Below the pieces are notes generated by a model. The model searched no databases, was not told the DNA's origin, and saw nothing but the letters and a program-made list of their open reading frames with translations. Below, piece by piece: positions 1-5,780 of a stretch of DNA of 12,405 bases; position 1 is the first letter of the stretch, and the number at the start of each line of letters is the position of its first letter. The position numbers and the translations under genes were made by a program. Origin of the DNA: Desulfobacteraceae bacterium (GTDB lineage: Bacteria > Desulfobacterota > DSM-4660 > Desulfatiglandales > Desulfatiglandaceae); the NCBI GenBank assembly GCA_013203065.1, contig JABMQV010000832.1, positions 1 to 12,405 of the forward strand, written 5' to 3'.

Positions 1-273
1 GGTGGTAAGACGGTCCACCTTATCCCAGTCGATGGTAATCTTTCCGGCATAGGAGGTTTCGAAGACCAATTTGCCAAAGGACATGGATATGACCTTCCCT
101 TGAAGACGGTCGCCGTTTTTCATAAAAAGCTCATCAGCAACGGCAGGGTTGACCGTGAATGCCAACAGTACCGCCACAAGGCAGACGACCTTTGTGTAAA
201 ATTTGAAGGGATGAACCCCATAGAAACCGCGTGAGGGTTTTTTATGGATGGATTGAATATTGAACTCCCGCAT
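1..273 (-). CDS. DUF481-type secreted protein, N-terminal part (3' end outside window)
   Basis: The minus strand is open from an ATG at 273 to the window edge, giving 91 residues. A Shine-Dalgarno AGGAGG lies at 290-285, 11 bases before the start. The protein has a long basic n-region (about 28 residues), a hydrophobic stretch (VVCLVAVLLAF) and an A-V-A-D type signal peptidase site, so it is probably exported. The mature part begins with ELFMKNGDRLQGKV, then a KLVFETSYAGKITI segment and IDWDKVDRLTT. This 'NGDR-G-V ... F-T-YAG-I-I-W-V' pattern is what I associate with the small N-terminal domain of DUF481/YdiY-like outer-membrane beta-barrel proteins. The barrel itself would lie outside the window, so the assignment is provisional. 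It is divergently transcribed from ytfJ and has its own good sigma70-like promoter at 442-414. Confidence 0.6.
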   Translation of the reverse strand, partial: MREFNIQSIHKKPSRGFYGVHPFKFYTKVVCLVAVLLAFTVNPAVADELFMKNGDRLQGKVISMSFGKLVFETSYAGKITIDWDKVDRLTT

Positions 274-413
274 GATGATGAACGCCTCCTTCTCAGACCA
301 TCACCCGATCTGGCCCTCCTCCCCGACCGTGTCTTTCATAAAAGCAATGCCACTCACTGCCCTAAGACCTGATGAAAAAACTGAGTCGATGGAAAGCGCC
401 TTTTTTGACGGGG

Positions 414-442
414 ACTATAAATTTGTGAGAATCGTGTGTCAA
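414..442 (-). promoter_or_regulatory. sigma70-like promoter for the DUF481-type gene
   Basis: On the minus strand, TTGACA at 442-437 is followed after exactly 17 bases by TATAGT at 419-414 (6/6 and 5/6 to consensus). Transcription would start near 407, giving a 5' leader of about 134 bases before the ATG at 273. It lies back to back with the plus-strand promoter at 462-490; the two -35 boxes are 19 bases apart, so a regulator bound between them could control both genes. Confidence 0.6.
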
Positions 443-461
443 CGATTAACGGCGGACTCTA

Positions 462-490
462 TTGACACGGAAAGGTAATTTACGTATGCT
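462..490 (+). promoter_or_regulatory. sigma70-like promoter towards ytfJ (or a small RNA)
   Basis: TTGACA at 462-467 and TATGCT at 485-490 are separated by 17 bases (6/6 and 4/6 to consensus). The expected start is near 497, about 170 bases before the ytfJ ATG. The long leader that follows contains a hairpin with a T run (554-601) and two further hairpins, so the first product could be an attenuated leader or a short independent RNA of about 105 bases. Confidence 0.55.
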
Positions 491-553
491 ACTCTGCCCA
501 AACGGGAGTTGTCATCCGGCAAACCAGGCCGATTTGCAGACAGTCCGGAGGGC

Positions 554-601
554 AGAGCTTACGCCTCGGAGAGTGTCAGCGTTCAGGGCTCTAGATTTTT
601 T
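554..601 (+). terminator. Putative intrinsic terminator/attenuator in the ytfJ leader
   Basis: AGAGCTT (554-560) can pair with GGGCTCT (586-592), with five Watson-Crick and two G-U pairs. Inside it ACGC (561-564) pairs with GCGT (579-582), leaving a TCA bulge. Three bases later comes a run of six T (596-601). The hairpin is imperfect, so termination strength is uncertain. Part of its left arm (554-557) is also the right arm of a perfect 8-bp inverted repeat, CTCTGCCC (492-499) with GGGCAGAG (550-557), so the two structures exclude each other if both are transcribed. Confidence 0.4.
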
Positions 602-610
602 GACATCTGA

Positions 611-654
611 AACCTAAAACACGAACACTGTTTTGGTTGCGGCCGAAGGCCTGC
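611..654 (+). repeat. Two hairpins just upstream of the ytfJ ribosome-binding site
   Basis: AACC-T-AAAACA (611-621) pairs with TGTTTTGGTT (629-638) to give a 10-bp stem with one bulged T and a 7-base loop. It is followed by GGCC-GAA-GGCC (641-651), a small GC-rich hairpin that can be extended by two pairs with a bulge to 639-654. The second ends four bases before the AGGAG of ytfJ (658-662). They may be RNA folds or operator-like palindromes. Together with 291-610 they account for the only gene-free stretch of more than 300 bases in the window (274-669). Confidence 0.45.
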
Positions 655-669
655 ATTAGGAGAGTTGAT

Positions 670-1200
670 ATGAAACACTTGCTGAAGTTATTCGTCTTGG
701 TATTTTTTGTTGCCCAGAGCGCCTGGGCCGGAATAGAAATGGGTCAGGTTCCACCAAAAGTTGATCTGAAGGACAAGCTCGGTGGTCGCCTCGATGGCAC
801 CCCCTGGAGCAGTAGCGAGTTAACGGGAAAGATCCATGTTATTTTTTACGTGGACCCTGATGAAAAAGACCTCAACAACGATGCCAGTGAGGCCCTAAAA
901 GCGGAAAAACTGCCCCGGGATAGATTCCAGAGCTTTGCCATTATCAATATGGCCGCAACCTGGCTCCCCAACTTCGCAATCTCATCGGCATTAAAGGATA
1001 AACAAAAACAATATCCCACGACAATCTATGTGAGAGATTATAAGAAAGTCCTGGTCAACAAGTGGGAAATAGCCGACGACAACAATGATGTTCTGGCATT
1101 TGACAAAAATGGCAGGCTCTTCTTTAAAAAATATGGAAAACTAAATGAAAAAGAGATCCAGGACCTCCTGAAGGCCGTTCGCCATCACGTGGACAATTGA
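670..1200 (+). CDS. ytfJ: YtfJ-family periplasmic protein
   Basis: This gene encodes a predicted periplasmic protein of 176 residues, close to the usual YtfJ length (E. coli about 184). A Sec signal peptide is clear: MKHLLK, a hydrophobic core, then AWA at 18-20 as the cleavage site. The mature part shows the family pattern: G-VPP near 25-29, a FYVDPDEKDLN-like segment after the beta strand, an AIINMAATWLPN segment and a C-terminal DKNGRL-F-KYGKL region. YtfJ proteins have a thioredoxin-like fold but no CxxC, and none is present here; their biochemical role is unknown. I chose the ATG at 670 over an in-frame ATG at 637 because AGGAG at 658-662 is correctly spaced and the signal peptide then starts normally. 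The gene is preceded by a structured leader and followed, 114 bases on, by another periplasmic protein. Confidence 0.8.
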   Translation: MKHLLKLFVLVFFVAQSAWAGIEMGQVPPKVDLKDKLGGRLDGTPWSSSELTGKIHVIFYVDPDEKDLNNDASEALKAEKLPRDRFQSFAIINMAATWLPNFAISSALKDKQKQYPTTIYVRDYKKVLVNKWEIADDNNDVLAFDKNGRLFFKKYGKLNEKEIQDLLKAVRHHVDN

Positions 1201-1314
1201 ACGGCGACACTTAGTGCGGCCCAACATACGGAGGCGGTCATGCCATCCCTGGTCACTCAAAAATCATTACCAATGGCTTTGCCCACGGGGCGGGCCTAAT
1301 AAAGGAGGTTTCCA

Positions 1315-1893
1315 ATGCGTACCCGTTTGATTCTTGTTCTTCTGATTCTTACACTTCTCGTCCCATTAAGCGCCGTGGGCGCAGGTTCAAAAAACCCCCA
1401 GGTGGTCCTTGAAACATCCATGGGCAACATCGTCCTCGAACTCTTTCTGAATCGAGCAACCAAGACCGTGGATAATTTTCTCGGTTACGTAAGGTGGGGG
1501 CACTATGACGGGACCGTCTTTCACCGGGTGATTCCCAATTTCATGATCCAGGGGGGCGGTCTATCCTCCGATATGAAAGAAAAATCCACCGGGATGTCCA
1601 TCGAAAACGAGGCGGATAACGGCCTCAAAAATAAACGGGGGACCGTGGCCATGGCACGCACTCAGGATCCTCATAGCGCCACGTCCCAGTTCTTCATCAA
1701 TATCAAAGACAGTAAATTCCTCGACCACAAGAGCAGGACGTCAAAAGGCTGGGGTTACACTGTTTTTGGCAAAGTGATCGAAGGTATGGATGTGGTGGAT
1801 GCCATCTCCAAAGTCAAGACGGGCACAAAAGGCAGTTACCAGGATGTGCCGTTGGAACCGGTGGTCATCATCAAAGCGACGGTGAAAGAATAG
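1315..1893 (+). CDS. Periplasmic cyclophilin-type peptidyl-prolyl cis-trans isomerase
   Basis: This 192-residue protein catalyses cis-trans isomerisation of prolyl peptide bonds and should assist folding of exported proteins. Residues 1-23 form a signal peptide (MRTR, a leucine-rich core, cleavage near VGA-GS). The cyclophilin domain spans about 28-190: FHRVIPNFMIQGG at 69-81 with the catalytic Arg71, VAMAR at 111-115, SQFFINI at 124-130, FLDH at 135-138 in the position of the CypA Trp loop (Phe instead of Trp, as in bacterial members), and VFGKVIEGMDVVD at 150-162. The start is fixed by a strong AAAGGAGG at 1301-1308. It resembles E. coli PpiA in size and location. It follows ytfJ on the same strand; whether the two share a transcript is unclear, and I see no convincing promoter in the 114-base gap. 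Confidence 0.93.
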   Translation: MRTRLILVLLILTLLVPLSAVGAGSKNPQVVLETSMGNIVLELFLNRATKTVDNFLGYVRWGHYDGTVFHRVIPNFMIQGGGLSSDMKEKSTGMSIENEADNGLKNKRGTVAMARTQDPHSATSQFFINIKDSKFLDHKSRTSKGWGYTVFGKVIEGMDVVDAISKVKTGTKGSYQDVPLEPVVIIKATVKE

Positions 1894-1993
1894 TCTCAGG
1901 ATTTTTGGTTCGAAACCTGCTCACGCAAAGCATAACCAGCACTGACCTGAATAAATCCGTTCAGCCTCCTATAGTATGTCAATGCCTGGTTGG

Positions 1994-3079
1994 TCACAAA
2001 GAAAAATAGGAATATACCGCGTCCAAGGAAATTCCCTTATACCCATCGAGAAATCTGGATTTGGCATCCATGATCCGCTCGACCGACTGATGAAGCCTGT
2101 GGAAAGGAACCTTCCCCTGTAGCAATCTCTCCTTTATGGCGTCCATACCTTCCAGTACCCTATTCTGGTCCTCGCAGATCAGGAGGATATCGGCCCCTGC
2201 CTCAAAGGAGAGCCCAGCCCCTTCCGGGGTCCCCCACCCTTTTGAGATGGCCCCCATTTCCAGGTCATCGGTGATGATCAGACCCTCGAATCCCAATCTG
2301 TCCCGCAGGAGTGTTGTAAGGACCTTTTTTGAAAGTGTTGCGGGGAGGCCGGGTTCCATTTCAGAATAGATTGCATGGGAGGTCATGATGGTTGATACAC
2401 CTTCATCTATGGCGGATATGAAGGGCGGAAGGTTGACCTCTTCCATCTCTGTATCATCCGCCTCTATGATGGGCAGTCCATAATGGGGGTCCAGGGATGC
2501 CCTTCCCAGCCCAGGGAAGTGTTTGGCCGCCGCCATCACCCCGTTTTCTTGAAGCACCCTCACGATGGTCGCCCCCAGCAACCCCACCCTTTGGGGGTCG
2601 TCTCCAAATGTCCTACCTTCCAAATGCCTTTCAGGTTCCCCCCTCCGGACATCCACAACCGGGGCAAGATCCATGTTCAATCCGACCAGACCCATCTCCC
2701 TCGCAGTGATACGTGCAAATTCCACCGCCTTTTCCACCGGCCTCGGATCCGTACCTATGGCGCTATTTCCCGAAAATTGGGTAAAAGGCTCTTTCAGTCT
2801 GGAGACGCGCCCCCCCTCCTGGTCAATCGCAAGAAAAAGGGGAGTCCCGTGATATTTCACTGCCGTCTCCTGCAGGTCCCGGCACAGGGTGGCCAGTTGA
2901 ATAGGCCCTTCAATGTTTCTGCTAAAAAGAACCACCCCTCCCAGGCAATAGTCCCGGATGAGGGCCTCTATACCCGGGTCCATTTGGGTCCCGGGCATTC
3001 CCGCCATAAAAAGCCGCCCCACCTTCATGTCAAGTTCCGTTAAATCAAGTGTGGGATGCACCTTGCCCTCCACCAACAT
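1994..3079 (-). CDS. nagZ: Beta-N-acetylhexosaminidase NagZ (glycoside hydrolase family 3)
   Basis: NagZ is cytoplasmic and removes N-acetylglucosamine from GlcNAc-1,6-anhydroMurNAc (peptides) imported during cell-wall recycling. The 361-residue product has the family motifs in order: IDQEGG at 85-90, DLAPVVDV at 137-144, GRTFGDDP at 155-162, KHFPG at 186-190, the Asp-x-His general acid/base dyad D197-P-H199, MTSHA at 232-236, and ITDDLEMGA at 269-277 with the predicted nucleophile D271. There is no signal peptide, as expected. The usual KHFPGHGD reads KHFPGLGR here; the dyad is intact, so activity is expected. The start is not certain: the ATG at 3079 has only a weak upstream signal, while an in-frame GTG at 3061 has GGAGGG at 3071-3066. 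The gene diverges from the murU/amgK-like pair, which fits a common recycling pathway. Confidence 0.9.
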   Translation of the reverse strand: MLVEGKVHPTLDLTELDMKVGRLFMAGMPGTQMDPGIEALIRDYCLGGVVLFSRNIEGPIQLATLCRDLQETAVKYHGTPLFLAIDQEGGRVSRLKEPFTQFSGNSAIGTDPRPVEKAVEFARITAREMGLVGLNMDLAPVVDVRRGEPERHLEGRTFGDDPQRVGLLGATIVRVLQENGVMAAAKHFPGLGRASLDPHYGLPIIEADDTEMEEVNLPPFISAIDEGVSTIMTSHAIYSEMEPGLPATLSKKVLTTLLRDRLGFEGLIITDDLEMGAISKGWGTPEGAGLSFEAGADILLICEDQNRVLEGMDAIKERLLQGKVPFHRLHQSVERIMDAKSRFLDGYKGISLDAVYSYFSL

Positions 3080-3107
3080 CTAAGGTATGACCTTATACCA
3101 CCATCGT

Positions 3108-3166
3108 AACGGTGTTTCTTGAACCTTGAACCCGAGGACCGTTAAAACCTCTTTGAGTACACCGTT
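3108..3166. repeat. Inverted and direct repeats in the nagZ-murU divergent region
   Basis: AACGGTGT at 3108-3115 and ACACCGTT at 3159-3166 are a perfect 8-bp inverted pair 43 bases apart. A third ACCGTT half-site lies at 3138-3143. Between them TTGAACC occurs twice in tandem (3119-3132). The last ACCGTT overlaps the -35 box of the plus-strand promoter. The arrangement resembles operator half-sites for a shared regulator, but no protein can be named. Confidence 0.35.
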
Positions 3167-3191
3167 GACATACAACGTGCCCATGTATAAT
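3165..3191 (+). promoter_or_regulatory. sigma70-like promoter for the murU-amgK pair
   Basis: TTGACA (3165-3170) and TATAAT (3186-3191) both match consensus perfectly, but the spacer is only 15 bases against the preferred 16-18. Transcription would begin near 3198, about 29 bases before the murU ATG. The short spacer suggests either modest basal strength or help from an activator. Confidence 0.55.
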
Positions 3192-3226
3192 CAATTGGGA
3201 AGAATTTCAATGGAAAAAAGTATATT

Positions 3227-4129
3227 ATGAAAGCGATGATCCTTGCAGCGGGCCTGGGTACAAGGCTGAGGCCTCTTACTTCCAGAAGACCAAAGGCCCT
3301 TGTTCCGGTCGGGAACAGGCCGGTCATCGACAGGGCAATAGCCTATCTCAAGGGCTGCAACATCACTGAATTCGTCGTCAATGCCCATCATCACTCCCGG
3401 CAAATAATAAGGCATTTAAATGGCGGACGGCCCTTTGGTGTAAAGATTGATGTCCGGGAAGAAAAGGAGATTTTGGGAACAGGGGGCGGAATTAAGAATG
3501 TATGGGATTTCTGGGACGACACCCCATTTGTGGTGATGAATGGTGATATCCTTACAGATATCGACCTGAAAAAAGCCTATGAAATGCATTGTGAGAGCGG
3601 CAACCTGGCGACCCTTATCCTCCATGACTGCATGCCCTTCAATCAGGTTCAGGTGGATGATCACATGAATATCACAGACATCGCCCCTGAAGATCATCCT
3701 GACAGGCTTGCCTTCACCGGAATCCATATTATAGAACCGGACCTTTTGACCCACATCCCAGAGGGTGTATTTTCGAATATTATCGATATTTACCGCAGAT
3801 TGATCACCTTGGGAAGACCCATCAGGGGCTACATATCAGAGCACCACTACTGGCGCGACATCGGATCGGTAGGCAGTTATCTCCTTGCCAACAAAGAAGC
3901 CTTGGGAAAAGACCCCTTCCGGTTGGGGCCCCATTGTCGGGTTCACAGCTCTGCCAGGCTGAATGACTGGGCGGTCATTGGTGAAGAGGCCCGCCTGGAA
4001 GAGGGCGTGGAAATCACCCGGTCTGTCCTGTGGGAAAAAGTGGAGATAAAAAAGGGGGTAAAGGTGATCGATAGTATTATCACCTCCTCAAGGAAAGTTG
4101 AACTTGATCAGATGGGGAAGGTCCTTTAG
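3227..4129 (+). CDS. murU: MurU-like sugar-1-phosphate nucleotidyltransferase with C-terminal hexapeptide repeats
   Basis: This 300-residue protein belongs to the NTP-transferase family that joins an NTP to a sugar-1-phosphate. The N-terminal Rossmann-like domain has the signature LAAGLGTRLRPLT at 6-18, PKALVP at 22-27, the metal-binding NGD at 105-107, and WRDIG at 209-213. From about 236 to 287 there are imperfect hexapeptide repeats (left-handed beta-helix type, e.g. ARLNDWAVIGEEARLEEGV). The neighbour on the same strand is an AmgK-like kinase and the divergent neighbour is nagZ, so N-acetylmuramate-1-phosphate uridylyltransferase (MurU) is the most economical call. Pseudomonas MurU is shorter (about 223 residues) and lacks the beta-helix, so a GDP-mannose- or heptose-type pyrophosphorylase remains possible. 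The ribosome-binding site is weak (GGAAAAAAG, 3212-3220). The stop is 25 bases before amgK. Confidence 0.72.
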   Translation: MKAMILAAGLGTRLRPLTSRRPKALVPVGNRPVIDRAIAYLKGCNITEFVVNAHHHSRQIIRHLNGGRPFGVKIDVREEKEILGTGGGIKNVWDFWDDTPFVVMNGDILTDIDLKKAYEMHCESGNLATLILHDCMPFNQVQVDDHMNITDIAPEDHPDRLAFTGIHIIEPDLLTHIPEGVFSNIIDIYRRLITLGRPIRGYISEHHYWRDIGSVGSYLLANKEALGKDPFRLGPHCRVHSSARLNDWAVIGEEARLEEGVEITRSVLWEKVEIKKGVKVIDSIITSSRKVELDQMGKVL

Positions 4130-4154
4130 CCATTCTCAAAAAAGGTCTCATCCT

Positions 4155-5216
4155 ATGGATTCTGAAACAGGACAATTTATCCGGAGATTTTTGAGAGAGA
4201 AAGAACGAGATCTGGTAGGCCTCCATTTTGATCCGCTCCAGGGGGACGGTTCCAAACGGCTCTTCTGGCGTATCAATACACGTGATGACGGCCCCTCCTT
4301 TATTGCCATGGTGAACCCTCCTGTCGATTCCGCTACCAGTCATGAAAATAACGCCTATTTGATGATCGGGAGGCATCTCCGGGAAAAGGGGATACCCATC
4401 CCGGAGATCTATTGTTACGACCTTGAACGAGGTTGGTTTATCATGGAAGACATGGGAAAAACACGGCTTCATGATCTCTTATCCTCCATCCACGATCCCG
4501 TCCCTCTCTATGAAAAGGTGCTGGTAAATCTCGTCAGACTTCAGATTGATGGCGTAAGGGGTTTCGACACCGGCTGGTGCTGTCAGACTGAGAGGTATGA
4601 TCTGACAGTCATGCGCCAGTACGAGTCAGACTATTTCAGAGATGCCTTCCTCTCCGGGTATCTGGGGCTTGAAAGGGATTTGACCGGGCTTGACGCATCG
4701 TTTGATCATTTGGCAGAAACCGCTTCCGAGGCCGATGGAAACCTTTTTCTACACCGCGATTTCCAGTCCCGGAACCTAATGGTCTCCAAAGGGAATGTGG
4801 GGATCGTGGACTGGCAGGGAGGAAGGCTCGGCCCCCCCGGCTATGATCTGGCCTCTCTCCTCATCGATCCCTATGCTGATCTTTCCCTTCAGCACCAAAA
4901 CGAGCTGTATCAAAAGTACTTGTCCCTGGTAACTGATCGCAACGCCAGATGGGCGGACTCCTTCCAAACCTATTATCCCTATCTGGCAATTCAGCGAAAC
5001 CTTCAGATCCTGGGGGCCTTTTCTTACCTCACAAAGATCATGAAAAAGCCGTATTTTGAGGCCTATATACCGGCCGCGCTCGGGACCCTCAATGATCTGC
5101 TCCACCAGATCAATGATCCCAAACTTTCTCCTCTCAGAGATCTGCTTCGGGATCTCCACCCCCTCAAGAAATCCCTCGACAGAGGTGATTCGGTGAAGTA
5201 TAGGATTGAAGATTGA
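4155..5216 (+). CDS. amgK: AmgK-like anomeric sugar kinase (aminoglycoside phosphotransferase fold)
   Basis: This 353-residue protein has the APH/ChoK kinase fold. In AmgK the substrate is free MurNAc or GlcNAc, phosphorylated at C1, and the product feeds MurU. Visible are a GDGSKRLFWRI segment at 30-40 (AmgK has a similar S-R-F-R loop), IPEIYCYDLERGWFIMEDMG at 82-101, the catalytic loop HRDFQSRN at 200-207 with Asp202 and Asn207, and the metal-binding DWQGG at 219-223 followed by GPPGYDLASLL. I placed the start at the ATG 4155, with AAAAAAGG ending at 4145; an in-frame ATG at 4098 would overlap murU by 32 bases. Cytoplasmic. An adjacent nucleotidyltransferase and nagZ support cell-wall recycling over antibiotic resistance. 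Alternative substrates such as other hexoses or heptoses cannot be excluded. Confidence 0.75.
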   Translation: MDSETGQFIRRFLREKERDLVGLHFDPLQGDGSKRLFWRINTRDDGPSFIAMVNPPVDSATSHENNAYLMIGRHLREKGIPIPEIYCYDLERGWFIMEDMGKTRLHDLLSSIHDPVPLYEKVLVNLVRLQIDGVRGFDTGWCCQTERYDLTVMRQYESDYFRDAFLSGYLGLERDLTGLDASFDHLAETASEADGNLFLHRDFQSRNLMVSKGNVGIVDWQGGRLGPPGYDLASLLIDPYADLSLQHQNELYQKYLSLVTDRNARWADSFQTYYPYLAIQRNLQILGAFSYLTKIMKKPYFEAYIPAALGTLNDLLHQINDPKLSPLRDLLRDLHPLKKSLDRGDSVKYRIED

Positions 5217-5233
5217 CTATTGGCGATTGCCTG

Positions 5234-5264
5234 CCCCGTTGAATGAGGATCCTATTCAACGGGG
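5234..5264 (+). repeat. Perfect 11-bp inverted repeat after amgK
   Basis: CCCCGTTGAAT (5234-5244) and ATTCAACGGGG (5254-5264) are perfect complements around a 9-base loop GAGGATCCT. It starts 18 bases after the amgK stop and would form a strong RNA hairpin. No T run follows on the plus strand (TCGATTGAAA), so it is not a canonical intrinsic terminator. It could stabilise the 3' end of the murU-amgK mRNA, weaken read-through into the HIT gene, or be a protein-binding site. Confidence 0.6.
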
Positions 5265-5338
5265 TCGATTGAAAAGCGCCTTCAAGGGATTATCCATGAC
5301 CTGGGCGGCTGATCTCTAAACCGGGAAAGGAGACGAAA

Positions 5339-5758
5339 ATGGAGGAGTGTATCTTTTGTAAGATCATAAAAGGCGAAATCCCAAGCTTCAAGGTATATGA
5401 GGATGACAAGGCCCTTGCCTTTGAAGACATTAACCCCATTTCCCAGGGCCACACCCTGGTCATCCCAAAGAGGCATGCCCAGGACCTGTGGGAAATCCCT
5501 GAGGACGACCTGGCCGCTGTCCACCATGCCTCCAGGAAGATCATCCAGGCCATAAGAGATGCCCTGAATCCCACGGGCGTGGCGTGCCTTCAGCTAAACG
5601 GTCGTGGGGTAAACCAGGTTGTTATGCATTACCACCTGCACTTGATTCCCCGTGCCAGCGGCGAACCCGAGCTTTCCGTCTCCTCATGGGAACTCAAACA
5701 GGGGGATATGGAGGCAATCAAGGAGACCGCAGAAAAAATCGCGGCTGCTATCAGATAG
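5339..5758 (+). CDS. HIT-family (histidine triad) nucleotide hydrolase
   Basis: The 139-residue product matches the Hint branch of the histidine triad superfamily: small cytoplasmic dimers that hydrolyse nucleoside phosphoramidates or AMP-linked compounds. The triad H97-Y-H99-L-H101 followed by LIPR (102-105) is intact, with the nucleotide-contacting CLQLNGRG segment at 83-90 before it. CIFC at 4-7 together with His46 and His97 matches the zinc site found in many bacterial members. The family's usual GQ before the triad is NQ here. GAAAGGAG at 5325-5332 supports the ATG at 5339. Its stop lies 22 bases from the convergent HNH gene. The physiological substrate cannot be read from the sequence. 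Confidence 0.92.
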   Translation: MEECIFCKIIKGEIPSFKVYEDDKALAFEDINPISQGHTLVIPKRHAQDLWEIPEDDLAAVHHASRKIIQAIRDALNPTGVACLQLNGRGVNQVVMHYHLHLIPRASGEPELSVSSWELKQGDMEAIKETAEKIAAAIR

Positions 5759-5780
5759 GGAGAGCTTTGAAAAAGGCCCC

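Noticed and set aside
260..478. Plus-strand 72-codon open frame in the divergent region
   Set aside because: It overlaps the DUF481 start and both promoters, has no ribosome-binding site and no recognisable protein pattern.
515..560. GGCAAACC in the ytfJ leader, similar to the start of a class I cyclic-di-GMP riboswitch
   Set aside because: The second hallmark (a GACGCAAAGC-like segment) and the GNRA-loop hairpin are missing, and the surrounding stems do not match the aptamer layout. I therefore call only a structured leader.
2483..3043. Long plus-strand frame antisense to nagZ
   Set aside because: The nagZ frame contains all GH3 motifs; the antisense product is Pro/His/Arg-rich low-complexity translation with no Shine-Dalgarno.
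4098..4154. Earlier amgK start overlapping murU
   Set aside because: The 19 extra residues are not kinase-like, and the ATG at 4155 has an AAAAAAGG at suitable spacing.
4155..5216. Aminoglycoside resistance phosphotransferase
   Set aside because: The APH fold is shared, but the neighbouring nucleotidyltransferase and nagZ, and the lack of mobile elements, point to sugar metabolism.
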